DNA from: Helianthus annuus
Lineage: Eukaryota; Streptophyta; Magnoliopsida; Asterales; Asteraceae
DNA length: 64,000 bases
Assembly: GCF_002127325.2 (NCBI RefSeq)
Contig: NC_035438.2
Location: 90,458,385 to 90,522,384, forward strand
Direction of reading: 5' to 3'
The notes under the pieces are model-generated. The model searched no databases. It was given only the letters and a program-made list of their open reading frames with translations, and had not been told where the DNA came from. Position numbers and translations under genes: made by a program. Within the stretch, counting starts at the first letter, position 1. Each line of letters starts with the position of its first letter. This document shows, piece after piece, positions 31,748 to 44,134 of this stretch.

Positions 31748-34206
31748 AATCGGTGACTTCATATTCGAATGGAATGGGTTGTTTTGATGAACTCATGGGT
31801 GTTTTTGAAGTGTACTCTTTTCTTTTAACCTCAAAAGTTTTGAGGTACACACACTCATGAGTAAGATGATTGGTTTTTCCACAGATGGTGCAGCTTTCTG
31901 CAGGTTCAATTATGCTTGTTTTGTTAATGTCATAGGCTTTTAAGTGAAAACAATCCTTTGTGGAATGATTTTTCTTTTCATAAAAGTCACAAAACAAATT
32001 TTTAACTTTTTCTCTTTTCTACCTCTTTTCAACTTCCTTTGCAACAGAGTTTTGAACCACTTTCACACCTTCAACTGTGGAAAAATCCATGGGTTTAAAA
32101 TTCTCAAGGATGTCACACTCATCTGACCAGGTGGGTTTGAATTGATATTTTTCAATCTCCTCAAAGGTTGATGACCCCTCTAGTCTTTTCAAAATGATTT
32201 TGTTACCATTTTGATCACTTATTTTAATTTGTTGAACATCCTTGTTTGTTGGGATTATCTCAACAGAACCAGACACATTTACAGCAGTGTTTTCAACTTG
32301 GTCATTTTTCCTGAAACCTATGCCAAATTTTACATTGCTTTTGATCTGTTTTTCTAACATCAGCTCATAACCTTTGCAAGATTCCACTCATTTTCACAAG
32401 TGATTTGGGTGGATTCGAACTCCTTTTTGCAGGCTTGGTATTATTCTATCAAGGCTTGGCGTTGATCCTTGGTTATGTTGTGTTCATGCTTAAGATTGCA
32501 GATCTCATTATCTTTTTCAAACAATTTGTTTTTCAGTTCTTTAACAGACTAATCAAATTGTACTTCATCTTTTAAAATTTTATCCCTAAGGTTTTCATTC
32601 ACCTCTTTAACATTAGCAAATGCTATGATGCATTTGTTGAACATAAGTTTTTCAAGACCTGAGGTGATACCTTAGCTGCAGCCATCATGGCACAATCACA
32701 GACATTCTCACTAGCACTGGTGTCCTCCACTTCATCAACACACCATGGGTCAGCAAGAGGTTCTAACAGTGGTTCGGGTTCTTTTCCTAACAGTTGTTTA
32801 CCAACAACAGCAGTAACCACAGTTTCAGCAATTTCATCCACTGTTTCATCACTGGGTTCAATCTCTTCAGTTTCCAGCCCTTCTGGAATTGACTCTAATG
32901 CTGCAAAACAAAATTCATAACAAGGAGCATCATTCTCAGCAAACAGAGTAAAGTTTTCATCAGATAGCTCATCAGGCATGCTGCTCCAATCAACAAAGCC
33001 TTGGGTAAAGAAGCTTTGCTGACTGGCCTCTACTGGAGCAGACGTTTGTGAAGCATGTTGTGGTGCAGGTTGTTGAACTTGAACCTGAGAGACTGGGGCT
33101 TGGATATACTGAATTTATGGAACAGGGGATTGAACATATTGCACTGGAACAGGTGTTACAGGGTGTGCATAATGAGAAGTGTTTACATGAGCAGTAGGGG
33201 TATATTGGGAATAGTGCACAGTGTTTTGTGTGTTTTGAGGTCTAGGGCTAGGATGTGTGATGATTGGTCCATTATTTTGACTTCTATATTCTCTAGCAAA
33301 GTGTCCTAGCCTGTTACACTTGTAGCACTTAATTTTTGATTTATCCAACCCTACTTTTAAGTTACCATGTAACCCTAGAAATTTTCTTCTTGTTCTCTTA
33401 TAAAACTTGCTAGTTCTTACACTCAGCAGTGCCAGTTGGTGCAAAATGTCCATTTCCTCCAGATCAGTGGGATCAAAGTGCTGGAGGTCATTGAGTTCAA
33501 AGGATAAGTTGTCAGAATTCTGGTTTCCTCCACTTGCTGTAAAAGCATAGTTGGGTGAGTAAGAATCGGAGTTGTTAAAAGTTCCACCAGCAGTTATGTC
33601 AATGTAATGATCATAACTCTGATCCTTACTACCACCAGATTCTTCTTGACCCAGAAGTGTTGTGTTACCAAAGGTGTACTCATCAGCAACCTTCCCAGAT
33701 TCTTGTAACTTCTTTTTCTGGTTCAACTCTCTTTCATAAGTGAGGAGTCGACCATGAAGTTGGGTCAGACTTAATTCTTTGAATCCAACAAAATTTCTAG
33801 TCACAAAAGCAATTGTGTGCCATTTGTCAGGTAGTGATCTTAGAAACCTACTATTTATAGTTGATTTAGCAAATTCAACATTAACAAGTTTAAGTTCACT
33901 AATGAGACAACTAAAGCGTTCAAACTGTTGTGTTAGTGATTCTCCTTTAACATGATAAAACGTTTCATACTGTTGATTCAAAATCTCCCTGTTATTTTCT
34001 ATAACCTCTTCTGTTCCACCGAACTGCTCTTTTAGTGCATCCCACAGCTCTTTGGCACTGTTACAATGTAACAGTGCAGCATAAATGTCATTTGTGATGC
34101 TACTATGCTAAAATGCTTTGCATCTAATTCAGTTTTTTGAAAATCTTGTTCTGAGTAATTTTCAAGGCTTTTAAGCACAAAGCCTTTGGGATATTCAGTA
34201 CTAGGT
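31748..34206 (-). pseudogene. gag: Element D gag (B lineage), broken
   Basis: Reading right to left, it continues the gag start at 46209-46400 after element C's insertion. STEYPKGFVLKSLENYSEQDF is followed by a UBN2-type core. A long open piece (33981 to 33115) includes SLTQQFERFSCLISELKLV. The zinc knuckle at about 33290-33330 reads CYKCNRLGHFAREY, the last Cys replaced by Tyr. Later pieces (32979-32623, 32387-32019, 31997-31707) hold a coiled-coil-like region and two more zinc knuckles, CDFYEKKNHSTKDC (second Cys lost to Tyr) and CTICGKTNHLTHEC. Frameshifts separate the pieces. It stops within the C-terminal linker where the gypsy LTR fragment begins; the rest of D in this direction is missing. 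Confidence 0.88.
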
Positions 34207-34677
34207 TGTTGGTGCATATTTGTGACAACAGCTTAGATTTGGTCTTTGGATATCTTGTAATTAGTTAAACGATAAACAGTTAGCGGGTTTAGCTTTGTAA
34301 TAGTTAAATTATAGAGTTTGGGCTAAACAAAACCAGTTTGGGTCTAGGGGAACGAATTGGGCTTGCCCATGTAGGAATCCCTAGCCCATGTAGCAAACCT
34401 TGTGTTATATAAAGAAGGATAGGCTTTAGGGTTTTGGTTAATCAGCCAAAACAGAGTTTGAGAGGCATTAGAATTCGTGAGAGGCATTAGGTCTTGGACG
34501 AATTTGAGTGTGTTAGGGTTTTGATTGATTGTAATTCTTGTGATTGATAATCAATAGAAACCCGGTTTGAAAGTGATTTCTGTTTCTACTCATTCTGTGA
34601 TATTCTGCTCAAGAGGATTCCGCACTCTTGATTAGATTGACAATTCTGTGAAAGATCCATACATCAAGGGGACCTAC
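34207..34677 (+). repeat. Element C 5' LTR (all but its last base)
   Basis: It matches 45736-46207. The TATA box TTATATAAAG is at 34405-34414. It is interrupted after CCTAC by a solo LTR; the final A is at 36832. Confidence 0.94.
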
Positions 34678-35300
34678 TGTGACAACTCGAGTTTCCGACT
34701 TTCACTTTCGCATTAAATGCACGTTGACTTTGACCGTTGACTTTGACTGATTAGTCGTTTGACTTGTTTGATTTGTAATGCACACGTTGTGATATATAAA
34801 GTGTTCTGTGATTGCATGATTATGTGTTTGATTGTATAACTTGAAATCTGTTGATAAACTTAAACTGTTAACACTTGAACAACCCGACGAAACACAAGTG
34901 TGTTTCGCCAAGCACTCTTCGACGAAACAAGAGAGTGATTCGCCAAGATATAGCTCGACGAAACAGCCTATTTCGCCGGCCCATCTGATTCGTCAAGCCC
35001 ATTAAGGGCCCAGAACACTTAGACGCATATAAGTTATACGGAACCGTTCATTTGACACACGTTAGCAAAACAGAAAACCCTAGAACTCCTTTGTGTGTGT
35101 GACGGCAACTCTGTGTTCTCCCAAGCCCTTTAGCGATCAAACTATCATCCCGGATATCTCGATTAGTTCGTGTTCGTTTAATCTGTTTCATTGATACTTT
35201 GATATTGTTACATGTTGTGTGTATGATTGATTTCTGGATCAAATATGAGTATATGTTGATGACGATTCTAGATTCGTAGTGTATGAATAATCGGTTACAA

Positions 35301-35369
<69 letters not shown>

Positions 35370-36826
35370 GGATGTAGATTGTTGTGATGATGAACTAGAT
35401 TGAATGATGCTCGGGAACAGTCATGTTAGAATGTTATTCGTGTTATCCGGGTGCATGATAGTATGTTAATAGGGTTAAGTCACATGCTAGAATGATCTAA
35501 AGTTAATCCATGATTTTGTTATGATTAATAATCCATGAATGCCATAATTCGTGAATGATTACAGTATGATTCTGTGTTTATGATTCCCGTATGAAGGTTT
35601 CTAGACGATGACGACATTTAGGGTTTCTGTGATAATTCTGTAACTGATGTAAATGATTGACGTAACTGACTTGCTTGACGGAATAGAATTCTTGACGAAA
35701 CAAGGAGGGTGTTTCGCCAAGGGGTAATTGACGAAACAGGGGATGTGTTTCGCCGAGGGTAGTTGACGAAACAAGATAGTGTTTCGTCAAAGAGTAGTTG
35801 ACGAAACAGAATATGATTCGCCGACCTTTAATTCGTCAACTTGGATAACTTGCACAGTAACCTAGTTAGACTCTGTTAGAAGTTAACTGTATTAACTAAC
35901 TGCTGTTAAATGATGAACATGACTTGCTTGATATTGAATACATGTTTAGTACTTCTGTGATTATATCTATACGTGAACAACTTGAATATAAATTGATTAT
36001 GTATACGCGCGTACTTTAGGACGTGATTGAGTTACTTTGAGCACATACTTAGCATACCGAGCAAACCCAAGGTGAGTTCACACAGCCAAGGCATGGGGTT
36101 CCCGGGTGGGAATGGGATTGGATGACTTATTGTATATACTCAGATGATAGAATCTAACGATAAGATACGGCTAGACTAGTAACACTTATTGAACTGATCT
36201 TCGCACACCTGCCAAGGGTTGGCCGCGATATTATGACTGACTTCGCACTCCTGCCTTAGGAAGGCCGCGAACTAAAATTTACTAATCTTCGCACACCTGG
36301 CTGGGAGGCCGCGATACAAATAAACCTAGTCTAGAATACTTGGGAAATTTCCCCTAATCTTCGCATACCTGCCTGGGAGGCCGCGATACGAACTAATACA
36401 TGAATAACGAACAAACATACTGATACACTTACTACTACGACTTGCTATTACTGAACTATTAACTGTGAACTCGCTCAACTAGTTGTTGACTCTCTGCTGC
36501 ATGCCTTGCAGGACCTTAGGTACTTATGGAGCTTGCACTAGGAGGGAGTAGGTCGTTGTGGAACATGGATCATGGATGCCATGTTAAAATGTTTAAACAA
36601 TCAAACTTAACATTACTTTGGGTTTACATTTACATACTTTGGATTTTCATTATTACGCTTCCGCTATTGATACTATGTTTGGTTTAGAACATCAATTGTA
36701 TTGAAGTGGGTTTTACGAACTATCTTATTTATATTATGCTATGTTCAATATGATTGATGGCTGGATCCTGGTCATGTCATGCCTCCAAGCGGTGGTACTC
36801 CGCGTGTGGATTTTGGGGGTGTGACA
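34678..36826 (+). mobile_element. Solo LTR (gypsy-type) in element C, TSD CCTAC
   Basis: It is 2,149 bp, TGTGACAACTCGAG...GGGGGTGTGACA, flanked by CCTAC (34673-34677 and 36827-36831). No internal region is present. It shares its opening and the segment CAAGGTGAGTTCACACAGCC (about 36069) with the partial LTR at 62440. Arrays of GACGAAACA and TTTCGCC occur at 34880-34990 and 35690-35830; the first array precedes a TATA-like CATATAAG (about 35026). A long (TA)n lies at 35304-35367. CTTCGCA(C/T)A and GGCCGCGATA units repeat four times at 36200-36390. Confidence 0.93.
35304..35367. repeat. (TA)n microsatellite
   Basis: An uninterrupted run of about 32 TA units inside the solo LTR. The length may be imprecise in any assembly. 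Confidence 0.97.
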
Positions 36827-36834
36827 CCTACAAT

Positions 36835-36846
36835 TGGTATCAGAGC
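36835..36846 (+). other. Primer-binding site of element C
   Basis: TGGTATCAGAGC lies two bases after the LTR's last base (36832). It is complementary to initiator tRNA-Met. Confidence 0.9.
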
Positions 36847-37219
36847 GTTAGGCTCTTGAAGGCTCGGTTCAGAATTGGCTGCAGAAACAGGAAGAATTTT
36901 CGAAATCTTTGAAACCTGAAAATTAGGGTTTCGAAATTTTTTGTTGGTTTAAAAAAAATTTAGAAATTTTTGGCTGTTTTGATCTTCTGCTTTGGTTGTT
37001 TGCTATTTTGCAGGTTGTTTTACGGTTTTCAAGAAAGTTGTGGTTGATTCTGGAAGAATTCTTGGCTGAGAAACTTGAAGATTCGAAGATTGTTCTTCGT
37101 GTTCTTCATTAAGTTCATCAAAATTTCGTCAAAACTTTGCTGATTTGCTTGTTCGATTTTGCGGGAAATTGTTACGAAATCTTGGAAAAATCTGCTGAAT
37201 TCGGAAAAGATTTGATTTG

Positions 37220-37500
37220 ATCTGATGAAGTTAACTGATCTGCGAAATTAACTGACCAGTGTAATCATCGGCGAAATTAAATCCAAAGGCGACTTTGGTA
37301 ACCGTTTAATTTTCCTCAGCGAAATTATCACGGTTTTCGGCGAATTTACTGGTCGTCGTAATAGCGAAATTGACCAGCGATTTTGGAAGCGAAATTGATC
37401 AGCGAAATTGACCTGTACGCGAACTAGACCAGCGATATTGGACAACTTACTGACCAACGAAATTAATCACTGACCAAGCGAAATTAACAGCAAATTTAAA
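37220..37500 (+). repeat. Leader array of GCGAAATT motifs in element C
   Basis: Upstream of gag, GCGAAATT(A/G)A(C/T) and CTGACCAGCG/CTGACCA recur about ten times (for example near 37237, 37269, 37317, 37369, 37388, 37400 and 37480), with variants such as GCGAATTTACTGG. Position and style match the leader arrays of elements A and H; the motif differs. Confidence 0.8.
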
Positions 37501-37764
37501 ACCAGCAAATTTAAAAAGGTGGAAGATTTTTTGGCAAGCGTAACTAAAAATTCACGTTTTCGAAAATATTAAGTGAACCGTAACTCATCTGAAGAAACCG
37601 TCTGCACCGTTGTATTCCTTGCATTTTTACGACAAAAAAAAAATTCGGTTTTTGACATTATATATCATTGGATTCGTCTTTCCGAGACGATTCTAACGGT
37701 GTAATTTGGTAACCACTGTTTTCGGAGATATTTTGTACGGTTTTATCTGTCTGCAACGTTTAAA

Positions 37765-40700
37765 ATGTCGAACATGTCTACTTTGAATGAGCTGTTGAAA
37801 ATGGAGCATGAGGTTGGCACTACCAATAAACCGCCTAAGATGATGAAGGTGGAAAATTATTTGACATGGAAGGATCGTTTTCAATCCTTCATTGAATATC
37901 AGGACACTCGCATGTGGATATGTATCGAAGATGGGTACACAAACCCAACACACGACTTTGAGGGCAGACCACGTAGAACTACCTATGTGAACATGCAAGA
38001 GGCTGATAAAAAGATGTATGAGGCTTTAAAGAGAACCTTGGCTGCAATAAAGATGTCCTTACCTGATAGCATCAAGCATACCTTCAAAAAGTACACTAAT
38101 TCAATAGATATGTGGGATGCATTAGAAAAGTGATATGCGGGTAATGCAGATGTTAAGAAGAACAAGATTGATCTACTGAAGAAGCAGTTTGCTATTTTCA
38201 AATACATGAAACATGAGTCACTTGAGGACATCATCACTCGTTACTGCCATCTGATGTCAGAAATGGAAAATTATGAGATCGATTGCTATTCTTACGTAGA
38301 GAAGAATGACAAGCTGCTCGATGCCTTACCTACCAAGTGTGATATCTACACTCTCATGATCAAGGGTGAAGCAGATTATGAGACAAAAGAGCTTGAAGAA
38401 GTAGTTGGCAAGCTGAGAGCTTATGAGCTCAGTATGAAGAAGAAAGATACTGGATATGATCAGGTTCAAGACCCGGCGATTTACAATGGGCTTACATCTT
38501 CTTCGTCACACAACGCTTCTAGCGACTCTGCTACTGCGTTTCTATCGTGTGAAAATGAGCATGTCACAGTGAATGAGGATGGTGATGTTTGTCTTGTAGC
38601 TGCTTCAGGAGGATCAACAGGAGCCAAGAGAACATCAGCTTCTAAGCAAAGTAGTAGTGCTAAGTCGATGGCTATGAGTGTGAAGTCTGCTGAAGAACAT
38701 CTTGCTTTACTTGCCTCATTCGTTGCTTCTTATGAGAACTACATTCAGGGGAAGATATCTAATCCTGCTACTTTAGATGAAGATTATGATCAGATTGACC
38801 CTGATGATCTTGAAGAGATGGATTTGCAATGGCAAATGGCCATGATTTCTAGACGAGTGAAGAGATTCATGAACAGAACAGGAAGGAAGTTCGTAGGGAG
38901 GACTGTTGGTTTCGACAAGACCAAAGTGAGGTGCTTTAACTGTCAAAGTTATGGGCATTTTGCCAGGGAATGTCAAAAACAAAAGCAAGAGACTTTGAGT
39001 CAGAGTTCAAACAACAGGAATGCATCAAACAACTCTAGCTCAAAGGCTTTGATCTCTACAGCAAGAGAAGGTTCATAGGATTGGAGTATTCATCTAGAAG
39101 ACAATGAGAATGCCACTCAGGCATTCATGGCAGAGATAGTACCTGTTGATGATGATAAAGCTAAAATGGGAGATGCTGAAGTGAAAGTGGATGCTGAGGT
39201 GAAGATAGAGGGTAAAGCTGAAGAAAAGACGGTTGATAATAGATGCTGAAGAGGAAAAGCAAAAGTCTGACCATGAAAGGGAAGCTGAAGAAAAGGACGC
39301 TAAATATAAAAGAATGGAAGCTCAGCTTGCAGCTCTCATGGCCAACATTGACAAACAAACAGGAGAGGTAAAGTCTAATTCTGTGTGTTTAAAATGTCGT
39401 GAATTACAGGGTGAGGTTGACAGGTTGTCCACACAAAACCAAAGTTTGGTAAGCGAGACGTCTAACATTAAAGAATCAAACTTTTTTTTCTAAAAGAAAC
39501 GAAACTTCATACTTGAAGAAGATAAAAGGGTATGAAAGTGAAATTGAAGCTTTAACATGCAAAATAAACGAAAAACTTCAAGTCATAGACTTAGCTCATG
39601 ACATGATGGCTGAGAAAACAAAAGAGATTTCTGAAAAATGCAAAGAGTTGTCAGATGCACAACTCAAAATCGTTGAACTTGAAAAGAAATTAAATCAATT
39701 CAGGGACTCTACTTTTGTTATGAAACACATGATGGGTGGGTTAAAGAAAAGTAATGACAAGACTAGAGTGGGATTCAAGGGCTTTAATGAGGTCCCACAT
39801 CCTCTTAGTGATGATTATTCATTCCTACCTGATGAAGATGAGCTAACAAAATTCATGTCAACAGCACCAAGTAGTTCCACATCAAGTCAAGGTGATGAGT
39901 CTGCGAGTGATGATGCTAAGAAGGATAATAACAGCAAACCTATTTTGAAAAAGAAAACTTCACATCCTAAGAATAAGAATTCAACTTTTGTTAAAAAGAT
40001 TAATTTTGTTCAAGGAAGTGACATGAAAAACGAAACAACTGTTATTGAAAACGAATCGAATGTAGAGTTTGCTAAAAACAAGAACAAAGAAAATTCTGAA
40101 ACTAAGCAAACTGAACCAAATCCTTCTAAGGCATCATCATCAAAACCTGAATCTAGTTCAAAGGCTTCAGATAAGAAGTCTTCGAAAAAGAGATCGTGCT
40201 TCAAGTGTCACACAAAGGGACAAGTAGCTTGTTGTTGTCCTAACAAAAAGACTGAAGCACAAGGGAGTGAAAAATAGAGAGGGAAATCACCTAAAAAGAA
40301 AGGTGATAATGAGGAGAAAGTTGCAAATTCTCCAAAGAAATCTGCTCCTAAGGCTGAAAAAGGAACTCCACAAGTTTCTCGTTTTCAAAGAAATCAACCA
40401 AGGTTTCAGCCTAGATCTTCACCAGGCAGATATGAGAGACCTAGAAGCAGTTCACCAAGAATGAACAATCATAATTCTAATAATTTCAGAAGTCAAGGTC
40501 AAAATATCAAAATCGATACCAAAATAATGGTGGTCGAACTTTTTATAACAATGGCTTTAGAAATTATAATAATCAAGCTTCTTGGAATCAAAATTTTCAA
40601 AGGTCAAAAAGTCCAAATACATATAGGAACCCTCAGGACCAAAGACCTAGTGGAAATCAAAATCAAATTCCATCAACAGGTCTGAGATCCAAGACTCTAG

Positions 40701-40792
40701 TTAGGAGTAATGGATATTGGATGGATGTTCTAGTAGTTGGTGAATTTGGACGACCCAAGACCATTAAGGCTTGGGTCCCCCAATCTAACTAA
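37765..40792 (+). pseudogene. gag: Element C gag polyprotein (broken)
   Basis: ATG 37765 opens MSNMSTLNELLKMEHEVG, then KPPKMMKVENYLTWKDRF (copia gag core). The first frame is open to TGA 38131 (EK*YAG), then to TAG 39076. A zinc knuckle at about 38935-38976 reads CFNCQSYGHFAREC, complete. A coiled-coil-like Lys/Glu region lies at 39260-39720. A second knuckle at about 40198-40240 reads CFKCHTKGQVACCC, the His ligand replaced by Gln. Frame changes are near 39245, 39480 (in a run of eight T), 40270 and 40470. It ends KAWVPQSN followed by TAA 40790-40792. Confidence 0.9.
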
Positions 40793-40813
40793 TTTCTTGG
40801 TTGGTGTGTGCAG
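40789..40813 (+). promoter_or_regulatory. gag/pol boundary of C: CTAAT at stop, then TGTGCAG
   Basis: The gag stop lies inside CTAAT (40789-40793). A T/G-rich run ends in TGTGTGCAG at 40813, and pol is open from there. It matches B (13911-13934) and G (56343-56323, minus) in design. Confidence 0.45.
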
Positions 40814-43800
40814 GAGCTGCTAAGGAGGATTATCAACTTGTGGTATGTTGATAGTGGCTGCTCCAGGCACATGACGGGGGATGCGAGATTGTTGACTGAG
40901 TTTGAAGATTATGATGGTGGACATGTGAATTTTGCGGGTGCTAAAGGTGGTAGAATTACAGGACGAGGAAAAGTGACCAATGGGAAGATCACACATGACA
41001 AAGTGAACTATGTTGAGTAGCTTAAACACAATCTGATGAGCGTGTCACAAGTCTGCGACAAGGGTCACTCGGTCCATTTTACCAAGACTGAAGCATTAGG
41101 GTTGAAACCGGGTTTGGAGATTCCGGACGATTGGATAGTGATGCGATTGCCAAGGAGAAATGACACTTATGTCATGGACATGGGTGCTAAGGATCTAACT
41201 GCAGTGGTGGCGTGTTTACTATTAAAAGCATCTGAAGTTGAATCGATGTTGTGGCACAGACGCATGGCCCATATTCACTATCGAAAAATGAATTACCTTG
41301 TTAAAAATGAGCTAGTGAAAGGGGTTCCAATGCAGAGGTTTCAAGTGGAAGACAAATGTCTACCCTGTCAAAAGGGAAAACAACACAAGAAACCTCATAA
41401 GTCTAAAACAGTAAATTCCATAGATGCCCCTTATGAATTACTTCACATGGATTTATTCGGTCTAGTGAACGTGAGGAGCATAGGTGGAAAGTACTATTGT
41501 CTTGTTGTCACTGATGATTACCCATGTTATTCATGGGTTTTCTTTTTTGGTACAAAAGATGAGACAGCAGAGATGTTGATAGATCTTTTTACAAAATTGG
41601 AAAACGTCCATGATGCAAAGATCAAGAGGATAAGGAGTGATAATGGCACGGAGTTCAAGAATCGTATTCTGGATCTCTATTGTCTTCGCAAGGGAATTGA
41701 ACATCAATATTCTGCTCCTTATACGCCTCAACAGAATGGAGTCGCTGAGAGGAATAACAGCACGTTGATTGAAGCCGCTAGGACGATGCTTTCAGATTCA
41801 AAGCTACCAGTTCTTTTCTAGGGAGAAGCTGTGAATACAGCTTGCTATGTCCTAAACAAAGTTTTAATTGTTAAACGTTTTAACAAAACTTGTCATGAGT
41901 TGATGTTTAACAAAAAACCTAACTTGGAAGGCTTTGAACCATTTGGATTACCCTGCATCATTTTTTGAAATAATGATAAACAAAAATTCGGTGAGGTGGT
42001 TGACGAAGGCTGCTTTCTAGGTTACGTACCTGGCGCACCGAATAAAAGGGTTTTTAATCTAAAAACTGGTAAAATTGAGGTTGTGTATAATGTTGAAATT
42101 ACTTCTTACAAACTTCAACAATCAACGAATGGACCTGCTATATTATATGATTATGAAAGTGTTTTTAAATCATTTAATATTCTGAGTTTTCCAATGCAGA
42201 TGAATCTCAGCTGATTCAAACAGTGATAAATGAAGATGATGAAGGCAAGTTCATGCCTAGATCGAATGTTGATATGACAGATGCTCCAGAAACTTCCCAA
42301 GGTGCTGCTGATACTGATTCAAGCGATAGTGAACCTGAACCCAATCAGGGGGAGGATTTCGTTAATCCGTTTGCAGATCAGAACATTCAGGGGGAGGTTG
42401 GATCAAACCTGGGTGATAATCTAGAAGTCGATGCGGTTGCTACTACACGAGCAAAAAGAGATCATCCAGTTGACATGATACTTGGAGATCCTACTGCAGG
42501 TGTTCAGACGAGAAGAAGCATAGCAGCGAATTCTTGTTTATTTGTGTCGATTGAGAAGACTGGGATTGTGAATGAGTGCTTGTATAGTTGCTTTATTTCC
42601 CAAGAGGAGCCGAATAACATTCATATGGCTCTTAAAGACAATTCATGGGTTGAAGCTATGCAAGAGGAATTGGCCCAGTTTGCTAAGTTGAAGGTTTGGG
42701 AGTTAGTTGACCTTCCTAAAGGTGAAAGAGAGATAGGCACTAAATGGGTATTTAGATGCAAGAAATATGAAAGAGGAATTGTGACGCGAAACAAGGCTCG
42801 ATTGGTGGTTAAAGGTTTCAATCAGCAGGAAGGGATTGACTACAATGAAGTGTTTGCACCAGTGGCAAGTTTGGAACCTATTCGTTTGTTCCTAGCCTTC
42901 ACAACATTAAAGGGCTTCAAAGTTTACCAACTAGGTATGAAGAGTGCATTTCTTTACGGGAAAGTCCAAGAAGTGGTGTATGTCTCACAACCAGATGGGT
43001 TCGTTGATCCAGACTATCCAGATCGAGTTTACAAACTTGATAAGGCTTTGTATGGATTACATCAAGCTCCCAGGGCATGGTACGAGACACTGTCTACACA
43101 TCTGATCAAGAATGGTTTTGAAAGAGGTCAGATTGACAGTACACTGTTCATCAAGAGGAAGAAGGAATATTTTCTGCTGGTATAGGTGTACGTGGATGAC
43201 ATCATCTTTGGGTCATCTGATGAAAACATGTGTATAGAGTTTGAGCAGGTGATGAAGAGCAAGTTTGAAATGAGCGCTATGGTGAGCTGTCTTACTTTCT
43301 GGGATTACAAAATGAACAGAAGGAGGATGGGATGTTTATTCTAAAACAAAGTATGTGTATGACATTTTGAGTCGGTTCAAAATGAATGATTGCTCTACTT
43401 TCAACACACCCATTTGTGAAAATCACAATCTTGGCCCAGATCATGAAAGTACTGAAGACGTTGATCCAACTCATTACAGGGCAATGATTGGTTCTCAAAT
43501 GTATTTGACTGCTTCAAGACCTGACATCATGTTTGCCGTATGCTTGTATGCCTGATATCAGGCAAATCCAAAAGAGTCACACATGAAAGCAGTGAAGCGG
43601 ATTCTTCGTTACTTGAAAGGGAAACCTAAACTTGGGTTGTGGTATCCAGCTGATAGTGATCTGAATTTTGTTGCTTACACTGACTCAGACCTTGGAGGAT
43701 GCAAGTCGAACAGAAAGTCTACAACAGGTGGTTGTCAGTTCTTAGGAGGCAGGATTGTGTCTTGGCAATGCAAGAAGCAATCTTGTGTGTCTACCTCTAC

Positions 43801-44134
43801 GTGTGAAGCTGAATATATTGCTGCGGGTAGCTACTACTCTCAGGTTCTCTGGATATAACAGCAGATGCACGATTACGGTTTGGATTTCACTTGTACTCCT
43901 ATTATGATAGACAATAATGCCACAATTTCTATAACTAATAATCCCATGAAACACAGTCGCACAAAACATATTGACATTCGTCATCATTTTATACAGGATT
44001 GTGTTGAAAAGAGACTAATTGAATTACATCGAGTCGACACGCAAGATAACCTGGCAGATCTTTATACTAAAGCATTTGACAGGGCTCGCTTTGAACATTT
44101 AGTTGAACTCAACGGGATGAGGAATCCTGAATAA
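40814..44134 (+). pseudogene. pol: Element C pol: protease, integrase, reverse transcriptase, RNase H
   Basis: Protease LWYVDSGCSRHMTG is at about 40838. The integrase zinc region LWHRRMAHIH...CLPCQKGKQH is at about 41250-41385. The integrase core has HMDLFG, SDNGTEF and then AERNNSTLIEA, so D, D and E are all present. The reverse transcriptase region includes WVEAMQEELAQF (about 42648), KARLVVKGF, YQLGMKSAFLYG (the usual YQMDVK is altered to YQLGMK, losing a catalytic-region Asp), YGLHQAPRAWY and VYVDD (43186). RNase H has YTDSDLGG, KSTTGG, CEAEYIA and KHIDIRHH. Stops are at 41018, 41819, 41966, 43183, 43553 and 43856; frame changes are near 42200 and 43280. The stops at 41819, 43183, 43553 and 43856 fit single transitions from the residue in related copies. 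Confidence 0.93.
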
